Positions 7,277 to 13,737 of a DNA stretch of 33,570 bases are shown in pieces (position 1 is the first letter of the stretch; every line of letters begins with the position of its first letter). The notes beneath the pieces were generated by a model, which had not been told where the DNA came from, did no database searches, and saw only the letters and a list, made by a program, of their open reading frames with translations. A program made the position numbers and the translations under genes. The DNA comes from JBBKWJ01 sp037968895 (GTDB taxonomy: Bacteria > Actinomycetota > Acidimicrobiia > Acidimicrobiales > SZUA-35): assembly GCA_037968895.1 (NCBI GenBank), contig JBBKWJ010000226.1, forward strand, positions 1 through 33,570, written 5' to 3'.

Positions 7277-8262
7277 GGTCGACCTCCGAGGCCAGCGAGT
7301 TTGCCGACGAGGTCATATTCTTGTTCTGCAACGCGCCTTCCGATTGCTGGCATCTCAACCGACCGATGATCGCCGCTGCGATGCCGTTCATACTGAGTCC
7401 GACACATGACGCCCCACTTGACGGTGCCGAGCATTTCCCACCACCACAGCGCATCTCGGTCGACTGGGTGAGCTGACGCCGACTCGTAGCCTGCAATCAG
7501 ATCGTCGTATGCGCCAACGCCGGCTACCGGCTGGCCGCCCCCAAACCGCCAGGCCTTCACGCAGAGCCACCCCAGGTCCTCGTGGGGATCGCTTAAGTGG
7601 GCCAGCTCCCAGTCGATGACAGCGCTAATTCCTGTTGGCGAAATGATGAGATTCCCGAGGCGGAAGTCGCCGTGCACCACAACCGAGCGGGGATTCTGCG
7701 GCCGGTGCAATTCAAGCCAACGAAAGGCCAGTTCGAAGGCGGGGCTAACGATCGCTAGTTCGTCAACGATCTCCCGATACCGAGCGAGTTCATCGGTAGT
7801 TTCGAGGAATGGCAACGCTGCGACCTCGACGCTGTGCAGTTTCGCCAATTCAACGCCAGCGTCGAACGCAATCCGGTTTCGGACTTGGACGTATTCGGGG
7901 TCGCGCAGGATGCGGCGAGCAATAGTTTCTCCCGGCACTGCCTCGCAGAGCTGAAAGGTGCCGCCTACGGCGTCGCCCCCCGGCGACGTGTTGGTAGCCA
8001 GAACCTTGGGCACAGACATGCCCGCCCGACGGCCGGCGTCGCTCACCTTGGCTTCGTCTGCGAGTCCATTTGGCCAACGCCACTCGACGCCCTGATGACG
8101 CTGGAAGATCAGGTTCCATGGCGTTCCATCCGCCCGCCGTGCCTCAACTGAGCAGGTCAGGCGACTGGCTCCTCCGCTGAGAGGCACAACTGACTGCACC
8201 GTCGCCTCATAGCCTTGCGCTGCGAGCAGCGTCGTCAGAACGGCAAGGCTCGGAATCTCCAT
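7273..8262 (-). CDS. Phosphotransferase family protein (APH/ACAD10-like kinase fold)
   Basis: A 329-residue protein with the aminoglycoside-phosphotransferase fold. It has a Gly-rich ATP loop near the N-terminus (VVPLSGGASRLTCSVEA), the catalytic loop VVHGDFRLGNLI (Asp as catalytic base, Asn as metal ligand) and the metal-binding VIDWELAHLSDPHEDLGW. The HGDFRxGNxxxxxxxxxxVIDWE wording is that of the acyl-CoA dehydrogenase-associated branch (ACAD10/11 N-terminal type), which may phosphorylate hydroxyacyl-CoA compounds, rather than antibiotic kinases. Resistance is therefore an unlikely role. Two in-frame ATGs exist (8280 and 8262). TACTGT lies exactly 6 bases before 8262, which decides the start. 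It is followed by the DUF6285 gene with a 4-base overlap. Confidence 0.87.
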   Translation of the reverse strand: MEIPSLAVLTTLLAAQGYEATVQSVVPLSGGASRLTCSVEARRADGTPWNLIFQRHQGVEWRWPNGLADEAKVSDAGRRAGMSVPKVLATNTSPGGDAVGGTFQLCEAVPGETIARRILRDPEYVQVRNRIAFDAGVELAKLHSVEVAALPFLETTDELARYREIVDELAIVSPAFELAFRWLELHRPQNPRSVVVHGDFRLGNLIISPTGISAVIDWELAHLSDPHEDLGWLCVKAWRFGGGQPVAGVGAYDDLIAGYESASAHPVDRDALWWWEMLGTVKWGVMCRTQYERHRSGDHRSVEMPAIGRRVAEQEYDLVGKLAGLGGRP

Positions 8263-8268
8263 TCTGCG

Positions 8269-8274
8269 ACAGTA
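8269..8274 (-). promoter_or_regulatory. -10 element TACTGT of a probable leaderless promoter
   Basis: TACTGT on the minus strand, then 6 bases, then ATG at 8262. It selects this ATG over the in-frame ATG at 8280, which lies upstream of the hexamer and would be outside the transcript. Confidence 0.5.
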
Positions 8275-8321
8275 TGGCATGGTTCAGCGACGGCGCCAGG
8301 CCAGCTCTGGCAGCGTTTCGG

Positions 8322-9476
8322 TCAGCGGGCGCCTGAACAGACAGCGGACACGTACGGGTACGGATTGGTCGCCCCGCCGCCACCAGGATGCACCTCGAAG
8401 TGAAGGTGTGGAATCCCCCGGGCATTGCCGTCGTCGCCGACGTAACCGATGACGTCGCCCGCACTCACAGATCCAGATGCGCCGTATCCCGACATGTGTG
8501 TGCCGTAGTAGTAATTGCCGTCGTCGCCATTGAGGTGGAACGATCGGCCGCCAACGCTGTTCGACCGGTGACTCACCGAGCCGCTGACCGGCGCCACAAT
8601 CGGCACACCGACGGCGGCCATCATGTCGACGCCCTTGTGTCGACGTCCCCCTGATCGTGCGTAGCCCCACGAATCAATGAACGAGTGTGAACCCGCCACC
8701 GGACACGTCTTTAGCGTCGTGCCGCTAGAGATTGGCGGCGACACGTCACCACCAGAGGACCCTGTGTCGGATGAGCCCCCGCTATCTGATGAACCGCTGT
8801 CCGATGAACCGCTGTCTGATGAACCGCCACTGCCTGTACTTCCGGCCGCTGCTTCGGCCGCAACCCGCCGCGCTTCCGCCTCAGCTGCCGCCTTTCGGCG
8901 TGCCTCTTCAGCTGCCTTCTCGGCCGCGATTCGCTGCCGTTCGAGTTCTTGCAGCCGGGCCACCTCGGCATCGAGTTTGACTCGCGTCGCCTCAAGCGCC
9001 ACGAGCGCAGCGGCCTGTTCAACCTTCTTCGTCGCAAGCTCCTGGTCGAGCAGAGCGGCGTCTTCGAGCACCGCTCGATACGAATCAAGCGAGTCTTGCG
9101 CGTCGCCAACGGCCGCATCAGCGAGGGTTAACCCTCGCATGAGGTCAGTCAGGTTCTCAGTCTCGAAGGGGTTTCCCTCTAGATCGCCACGGGTGAAGCT
9201 GAGAATCGCGATCTCGCTCACATGCTGGTTTGCCTCAGCTCGGTCGTTTCGGATTGCGTCGGCCTCGTACTGCGCGATGGCAATGGCCTGGTCGACGTCG
9301 TAGAGGGCAGACTCGGCGGCGTCATACTCGGCATTAAGATTTGCCAATCGTTCGAGCGACTCTTCCAGACCAGGGGTCTGTTGTGCAGTAGCGGGAGTGG
9401 CCATCGGGAACAGCACCGCGACACCGAAGAACACGGCGAGAGCCTTCAATCTTTTAGGCGTGGCGGAAACAGACAC
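8322..9476 (-). CDS. Secreted coiled-coil M23 peptidase (peptidoglycan endopeptidase type)
   Basis: In the 384-residue form an N-terminal signal peptide (positive PKRLK, then a hydrophobic stretch, cleavage near ATA-QQ, residue 31) leads to a long helical coiled coil (about 35-210), a Ser/Gly/Asp linker (212-244) and a C-terminal M23 LytM domain (about 258-384). The zinc site is intact: His280 and Asp284 in RHKGVDM and the HLHFE motif at 357-361, plus His327 in a YGTHMSG segment. M23 enzymes cut peptide cross-links of peptidoglycan. The coiled-coil plus LytM layout recalls EnvC/RipA-like proteins controlled by FtsX, but no ftsEX is nearby. The frame is open back to 9569, overlapping the next gene; the GTG at 9476, 8 bases after TAGACT, puts the signal peptide at the right place. 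Confidence 0.88.
   Translation of the reverse strand: MSVSATPKRLKALAVFFGVAVLFPMATPATAQQTPGLEESLERLANLNAEYDAAESALYDVDQAIAIAQYEADAIRNDRAEANQHVSEIAILSFTRGDLEGNPFETENLTDLMRGLTLADAAVGDAQDSLDSYRAVLEDAALLDQELATKKVEQAAALVALEATRVKLDAEVARLQELERQRIAAEKAAEEARRKAAAEAEARRVAAEAAAGSTGSGGSSDSGSSDSGSSDSGGSSDTGSSGGDVSPPISSGTTLKTCPVAGSHSFIDSWGYARSGGRRHKGVDMMAAVGVPIVAPVSGSVSHRSNSVGGRSFHLNGDDGNYYYGTHMSGYGASGSVSAGDVIGYVGDDGNARGIPHLHFEVHPGGGGATNPYPYVSAVCSGAR
8785..8829. repeat. Three tandem 15-base repeats encoding the Ser/Gly/Asp linker
   Basis: The unit TCTGATGAACCGCTG occurs at 8785, 8800 (one change) and 8815 (two changes at the end), with a degenerate further copy at about 8767-8784. Read on the minus strand it encodes repeated five-residue units of Ser, Asp and Gly between the coiled coil and the M23 domain. 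Such in-frame repeats can change copy number between strains. Confidence 0.85.
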
Positions 9477-9484
9477 AGCTGCAG

Positions 9485-9490
9485 AGTCTA
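9485..9490 (-). promoter_or_regulatory. -10 element TAGACT before the M23 peptidase gene
   Basis: TAGACT on the minus strand is followed by 8 bases and the GTG at 9476. It supports the shorter start over the GTG-free upstream extension that overlaps the CNNM gene. Confidence 0.4.
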
Positions 9491-9531
9491 GAGATCCAGG
9501 ACTCAAAGCGTCAGTCGGGATGAGGGATTGC

Positions 9532-10650
9532 CTAGGCCGTGATCGATGGCGGGCCAACGGCCAGCGCACTGATCACGTCTTCGATCGAGGCAATGCCGAT
9601 CGGATCTCCCGAGTCGTCGACAACGACGGCCATCTGTCTATGCAACCCGCGCATGACCCGCAGAACCTCGACCAATGAGCGTTTCTGGTTCACCACAACC
9701 ATGCGGCGCGTAAACGATGCCGGGAGGGGCAACGCTCGTTGTGACTGATCGAGGCTGATGAGATCTTTTGCGTGGAAATAGCCGACATAACGACGGCTGC
9801 CTGCTGCAGCTGCGAGGAGCGGCACCCGCGTCTGGCCCGTGGAGTGGACCATACGCTCCGCCTGGATAGCGGTCGAGCCGAGCCTCAATGCATTCACGTC
9901 TTCGACCGGACGGGCGACGGTTGAAACTGGCTGCTCGGCGAAGTTGATAGCAACGCGGAGTAGCTCGGCGCTATCGGCTTCGATCGCGCCCCCCTCGCTT
10001 GAGTGGGTCACGATCTCGGCGAGCTCTGAAGCCGAGTGTGTCGACTCGATCTCGTCGCGGGGCTCGACCCCGACGGCGCGGCACCCGGCGGCAGCAAGTG
10101 CATTCATCAGTCGAATAAACGGACGGAATAGGCTGAGGTACCAGTTATAGGGCACCACGAGCATTCTCGTCGTTCGGTCAGGAGCGGCGAGTGCAATGTT
10201 TTTCGGCACCATTTCGCCAATGACCAAGTGCAAGAACACGACAATACTGAGTGCAATGGCATAGCCGAGCGCATGGGTAAGACCCTCGGAGAGCACCTGG
10301 CCAAGCCCCTTTTCCAGCAGTGCTGCCACTGCAGGCTCACCGACGTGACCGAGGGCCAGCGATGCCATCGTGATACCAAGTTGGGCTCCTGCGAGCTGCA
10401 TCGACAGGTCGGACATCGCCTCAGTTGCGATCTGCGCCGTGCGGTTTCCTTGCTCAGCCGCAGAAAGGAAGGTTGACTGTTTCGCAGCAAGCAAGGCGAA
10501 CTCATAGGCGACGAAAATGCCATTGAGCAGGATCAGCACGACGCTGGCCAGAATTGACCACACGATCACCGAGTTCGAGATGCCGCCTTCTTCTGCCGCT
10601 GCGTCAGCGATGGCAAGGACAGGCGTCAGGTTATTCACGACGCCGATCAT
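9532..10650 (-). CDS. CNNM/CBS (HlyC/CorC-type) membrane protein, short form without CorC domain
   Basis: A 372-residue integral membrane protein. The DUF21/CNNM transmembrane domain (about 25-200) contains helices such as VIVWSILASVVLILLNGIFVAYEFALL and the conserved LVIGEMVPKNIAL. A CBS pair (about 230-365) follows, ending DDSGDPIGIASIEDVISAL. The protein stops there: the C-terminal CorC_HlyC domain present in its upstream paralogue is missing. CNNM proteins are linked to magnesium or cobalt export or homeostasis; the older haemolysin label is not informative. The ATG at 10648-10650 overlaps the stop of the full-length paralogue by 4 bases, so the pair is co-translated and may form a heterodimer. 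Confidence 0.88.
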   Translation of the reverse strand: MIGVVNNLTPVLAIADAAAEEGGISNSVIVWSILASVVLILLNGIFVAYEFALLAAKQSTFLSAAEQGNRTAQIATEAMSDLSMQLAGAQLGITMASLALGHVGEPAVAALLEKGLGQVLSEGLTHALGYAIALSIVVFLHLVIGEMVPKNIALAAPDRTTRMLVVPYNWYLSLFRPFIRLMNALAAAGCRAVGVEPRDEIESTHSASELAEIVTHSSEGGAIEADSAELLRVAINFAEQPVSTVARPVEDVNALRLGSTAIQAERMVHSTGQTRVPLLAAAAGSRRYVGYFHAKDLISLDQSQRALPLPASFTRRMVVVNQKRSLVEVLRVMRGLHRQMAVVVDDSGDPIGIASIEDVISALAVGPPSITA

Positions 10651-11942
10651 GGAGCGACTCCGTGTCGGCTGAGCTGTATCGACGCGATTCGCAATTTGTC
10701 CAACTCAACGACTTCGACAAACCAGTCCTCAAAATCGAAGCCGTCCCCCGCACTTGGGATCCGACCGAGCTGCTCTAGTACGAAACCGGCGATGGTTTCG
10801 TACTCCCCTTCTGGCATCACGAAACCGCTCTGCTCCTCGACTTCGTCGGCGTGAAGCGTTCCGGCCACGATATGGACCCCAGGAGTGGTCACTCGGGTGA
10901 GCACCTCGGCCTCGTCGTACTCGTCGTCGATTTCACCGACAATCTCCTCGAGGACATCTTCGAGAGTGAGCACACCGGCAGTTCCGCCGTGTTCGTCGAC
11001 CACGATCAACAGCTGTGATTCACTCGATCGGTAGTCCTCCAAGATGTCAACGAGATCCCGTGACTCGGGTACGACAAACGGCTGGCTCATTAGTTGGGTA
11101 ACTGGGGTCTCGCCTCGCGTGGCGTATGGCAGTTCGAAAATGCGGTGGATTCGGACCACGCCGAGAACGTCGTCTAGGTGCTCGCCGTAGACCGGGAAAC
11201 GGGTGTGCCCGGTTTCTTCGGTAAGCGCTACGAGATCGCTGACAGTTGCCGTCGACGCAAGCGCCTTGACATGGACTCGTGGGGTCAGCGCGTCGGCCGC
11301 GGTCTTGTCACCGAACCGCACGGTTCTTGTGAGCAGGTCGGCAGCCGCCGCCCCCAACGCACCGTGTTCGCCTGACGAACGGATGAGGTACTCGATCTCC
11401 TCGAGGGTGCTTATCGAAGCCAACTCCTCTTGCGGCTCTATGCCAAGGCGCCGGACTATGGAGTTCGCGATGCCATTAAAAAGGACGATGGCCGGAGCCA
11501 GGATTCCGTTGACGACTCGAGCGGTCGGGGCTAGCGCGCGTACCGTGCCGAGAGGGTGAGCGATTGCAACATTCTTTGGAATGAGCTCGCCAGCGACCAT
11601 CTGAAACACAGTCATCACGATGAGGGCAAAGACCACGGTGATCGTGTTTGTGCGCGATCCCAGCAGCGGCTCCAACAACGGGTCGAGAACCTGCGCTGCC
11701 AGAGGCCCCGAGATACCACCGAGCACCAGTGATGTGATGGTGATAATCAGCTGTGCACCGGAGAGGTGGAAGGACAATCTCCGTGTGAGCCCGAGGGCGA
11801 TCTTGGCCGACCACTTTCCTTCTTCGGCACTGCGCTTCAGCTTTCCGCGGTCAGCGGCGACAAGGCCAAACTCAAGCGCAACGGCGAATCCGTTGGCAAG
11901 GATCAGAAAGATGAGAAAGAGGAATCCGAGAGCGAGGGTCAT
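10647..11942 (-). CDS. CNNM/CBS (HlyC/CorC-type) membrane protein, full-length
   Basis: A 431-residue member of the same family with all three parts. The CNNM membrane domain (about 1-190) starts MTLALGFLFLIFLILANGF and has VAGELIPKNVAIAHP. The CBS pair has EETGHTRFPVYG and VVDEHGGTAGVLTLEDVLEEIVGEI. A C-terminal CorC_HlyC domain (about 350-431, AGTLHADEVEEQSGFVMPEGEYETIAGFVLEQLGRIP) completes it. The frame is open to 11987, but the ATG at 11942 begins directly at the first helix. A TACGCT on the minus strand at 11970-11975 is a possible -10 that would give a leader of about 20 bases. Role: divalent cation homeostasis at the membrane by family; the substrate is unproven. Confidence 0.92.
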   Translation of the reverse strand: MTLALGFLFLIFLILANGFAVALEFGLVAADRGKLKRSAEEGKWSAKIALGLTRRLSFHLSGAQLIITITSLVLGGISGPLAAQVLDPLLEPLLGSRTNTITVVFALIVMTVFQMVAGELIPKNVAIAHPLGTVRALAPTARVVNGILAPAIVLFNGIANSIVRRLGIEPQEELASISTLEEIEYLIRSSGEHGALGAAAADLLTRTVRFGDKTAADALTPRVHVKALASTATVSDLVALTEETGHTRFPVYGEHLDDVLGVVRIHRIFELPYATRGETPVTQLMSQPFVVPESRDLVDILEDYRSSESQLLIVVDEHGGTAGVLTLEDVLEEIVGEIDDEYDEAEVLTRVTTPGVHIVAGTLHADEVEEQSGFVMPEGEYETIAGFVLEQLGRIPSAGDGFDFEDWFVEVVELDKLRIASIQLSRHGVAP

Positions 11943-12020
11943 ACAGGGGCCACGAAGTGGTGACCAGAGAGCGTAGCGGTTCGGCACAAGATGACGGGTG
12001 TTGTGGCTGAGACGGCTGGC

Positions 12021-12026
12021 TAGCTT
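12021..12026 (+). promoter_or_regulatory. -10 element TAGCTT of a probable leaderless promoter
   Basis: TAGCTT is followed by GACGGG (6 bases) and the ATG at 12033. The GACGGG is too close to the ATG to be a good Shine-Dalgarno site. Confidence 0.5.
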
Positions 12027-12032
12027 GACGGG

Positions 12033-12851
12033 ATGAATGCCACCTCACTAGCCAAAGATCAGGCGGCGACGCCGTGCCTCGAGATGGCTGGGGTGAGCTT
12101 CGTCCGCGACGGCAAGTCAATCTTGTCAGACGTGACATGGTCAGTTGCGCCGGGCGAGCATTGGATCGTCCTCGGACCAAACGGGTGCGGTAAGAGCACC
12201 TTGCTACGGATGGCTGGTTTGGCGACTCACCCGAGCGCAGGCGAGATCACGATCCTCGGCCACCGACTCGGGCGAATCGACATTCGACCGCTCCGGTCAC
12301 ATATTGGCACCGCATCCGCTGCCCTCGCCGACCAGCTCAGACCCGACCTTACGGCAAACGATGTGATCGTGTGCGGCCTAAATGGAGCCCTCGAGCCGTG
12401 GTGGCACTCATACACCACGGTCCAACGGGATTGGGCGAACAGCCTGCTCGCAGACCTTGGTCTCGCTGGGTTCGGAAGTCGACGCTTCGGTTCGCTCTCA
12501 TCGGGGGAGCGGCAACGTGTCTTGCTCGCCCGAGCGCTCGTGTCGTCGCCTGCCTTGCTTCTGTTCGACGAACCAAACGCCGGCCTCGACCTTGGAGGGC
12601 GAGAAGACCTCATCGATTCGCTTGATGCGCTGGCCGCGGCCAACTCGGAACTGGCGACGGTGCTGGTCACCCATCACGTTGAGGACATTCCATCCTCCGC
12701 CACTCATCTGCTTGCGTTGCGTGAAGGCGAGGTGGTCGCTCAGGGGCTTCTTGACACCACCCTGACCAGCGAGTTACTCAGCTCAACCTTCGGCCGTCCG
12801 GTTGACCTCAACCACCACAACGGCCGTTGGTCCACGTCGTTCCTCGGCTGA
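12033..12851 (+). CDS. ABC transporter ATP-binding protein, orphan
   Basis: A single nucleotide-binding domain of 272 residues. Walker A GPNGCGKST is at 48-56, the ABC signature LSSGERQRV starts at 155, Walker B LLLFDEP is at 175-181 with the D-loop NAGLD, and the switch His lies in LVTHH. The wording and the insertion after Walker A resemble the YlmA/ModF-like group, ATPases often encoded without a permease. No permease or binding protein is adjacent; the neighbours are a CNNM pair and birA. It might pair with a distant permease or act as a non-transport ABC ATPase. It is convergent with birA. Confidence 0.87.
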   Translation: MNATSLAKDQAATPCLEMAGVSFVRDGKSILSDVTWSVAPGEHWIVLGPNGCGKSTLLRMAGLATHPSAGEITILGHRLGRIDIRPLRSHIGTASAALADQLRPDLTANDVIVCGLNGALEPWWHSYTTVQRDWANSLLADLGLAGFGSRRFGSLSSGERQRVLLARALVSSPALLLFDEPNAGLDLGGREDLIDSLDALAAANSELATVLVTHHVEDIPSSATHLLALREGEVVAQGLLDTTLTSELLSSTFGRPVDLNHHNGRWSTSFLG

Positions 12852-12899
12852 CGCCTCGTCTCTTCCCGCCTTTTTCGCTGGCGCGAAAAACGCTCAGCC

Positions 12900-12928
12900 A
12901 TAGTTCACGTACCTGGTACGTGAACTAT
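12900..12928. repeat. Perfect 29-base palindrome between convergent genes, overlapping the birA stop codon
   Basis: Arms of 14 bases (12900-12913 and 12915-12928) are exact reverse complements around a single central T at 12914; the inner part reads CACGTACC-T-GGTACGTG. As RNA it would fold into a long hairpin from either strand. There is no T-tract after it on either strand, so it is not a textbook intrinsic terminator. It may still serve as a bidirectional end signal or a protein-binding site. The birA TAA stop (12928-12930) begins inside it. Confidence 0.8.
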
Positions 12929-13719
12929 TAAATGTGGTGGGCATCGCCTGCGGTCACGATGACAGTGCCGGTTGAAGTGTCAATGGTTAGGGCGCCGGAA
13001 TCATCAATTGCGGTTGCGGTGCCAGTGACCTCGCCAATAGGGGTGGTGAAGCGCACGGCACGGCCGATTGTCAAACACCGGTCGACGTACGCAGCACGCA
13101 CGTCATCTGCGGCGCCAGCCTCGAGTTGCTGCAAATACCGCTCGACATGACCGAGGACGGAGCGCAGCACCTCAATCTTTGGCGGCACCGCTTCAATGAG
13201 CGATGCGTCGACGAGCGACGCGAGATCGATGGCAACGTCGCCCGCTTCCGGCGAGCCGCTAAACGCCAGATTCAGGCCAAGCCCGACGACGACGTGCAGA
13301 GCAGGTTCGGCTGCCCCAACCTGCGACTGGCCCGCTTCGGCAAGAATTCCGGCCAGTTTGCGTTCGCCGAACGATGGCACGAGCACGTCGTTTGGCCACT
13401 TCAAGCCAACCGGGGCGCCAAGTTCTGACAGCGCGTCGACAACCGCCATGCCGGTGAGCAGCGGAATGAGTCCGACCTCGTAGCCTTCGGGCCGCAGAAG
13501 CCACGAGACAAGAAGGGCACTATCGGGCTCATCGAGCCAGGTTCTCCCCTGCCGCCCTCGACCTTCCGTCTGATGGCCAGCCACAAGCACCTCACCCTCG
13601 CTGGCGCCCTTCAACGCCTCGTTCATGAGGTCTCGGTTGGTCGATCCGGTCTCGTCAACGATTCGGATTCGATGGAAACGCGAACTTTGTTGGCCAATAA
13701 GTTCCGTTTCGAGGCTCAT
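12928..13719 (-). CDS. birA: Biotin--[acetyl-CoA carboxylase] ligase
   Basis: Attaches biotin via biotinyl-AMP to the lysine of biotin carboxyl carrier domains. The 263-residue protein has the catalytic loop GRGRQGRTWLDEP (BirA GRGRxGR) at about residue 53, GLKWPNDVLV and KLAGILAE in the core, and a small C-terminal SH3-like domain. There is no N-terminal DNA-binding domain, so it is a class I ligase that does not act as a repressor. Its direct target is probably the divergently encoded carboxylase subunit 18 bases away. The ATG at 13719 has TATGAT 8 bases upstream. Confidence 0.93.
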   Translation of the reverse strand: MSLETELIGQQSSRFHRIRIVDETGSTNRDLMNEALKGASEGEVLVAGHQTEGRGRQGRTWLDEPDSALLVSWLLRPEGYEVGLIPLLTGMAVVDALSELGAPVGLKWPNDVLVPSFGERKLAGILAEAGQSQVGAAEPALHVVVGLGLNLAFSGSPEAGDVAIDLASLVDASLIEAVPPKIEVLRSVLGHVERYLQQLEAGAADDVRAAYVDRCLTIGRAVRFTTPIGEVTGTATAIDDSGALTIDTSTGTVIVTAGDAHHI

Positions 13720-13725
13720 CTCGGC

Positions 13726-13731
13726 TAATCA
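13726..13731 (+). promoter_or_regulatory. Possible -10 element TAATCA of the carboxylase gene
   Basis: TAATCA is exactly 6 bases before the GTG at 13738, the position used at other leaderless starts, but its last base is A rather than T. It is a weaker match, kept because no other signal fits in the 18-base gap. Confidence 0.25.
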
Positions 13732-13733
13732 TA
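13728..13733 (-). promoter_or_regulatory. -10 element TATGAT of birA
   Basis: A near-consensus TATGAT on the minus strand, 8 bases before the birA ATG. It overlaps the equivalent region of the divergent carboxylase gene, so the two promoters share the same few base pairs. Confidence 0.45.
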
Positions 13734-13737
13734 AGAG

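Noticed and set aside
7273..8262. Aminoglycoside resistance gene
   Set aside because: The fold is shared, but the sequence wording and the DUF6285 partner place it in the acyl-CoA dehydrogenase-associated branch; nothing indicates antibiotic modification.
8677..9303. 208-residue Ser/Ala-rich plus-strand open frame
   Set aside because: Antisense to the coiled coil and linker of the M23 peptidase; low complexity comes from the repeat on the other strand.
12871..12890. TTTTTCGC/GCGAAAAA hairpin as a classical terminator
   Set aside because: The T-tract precedes rather than follows the stem on both strands, so the transcript would not end in a U-run after a GC stem.
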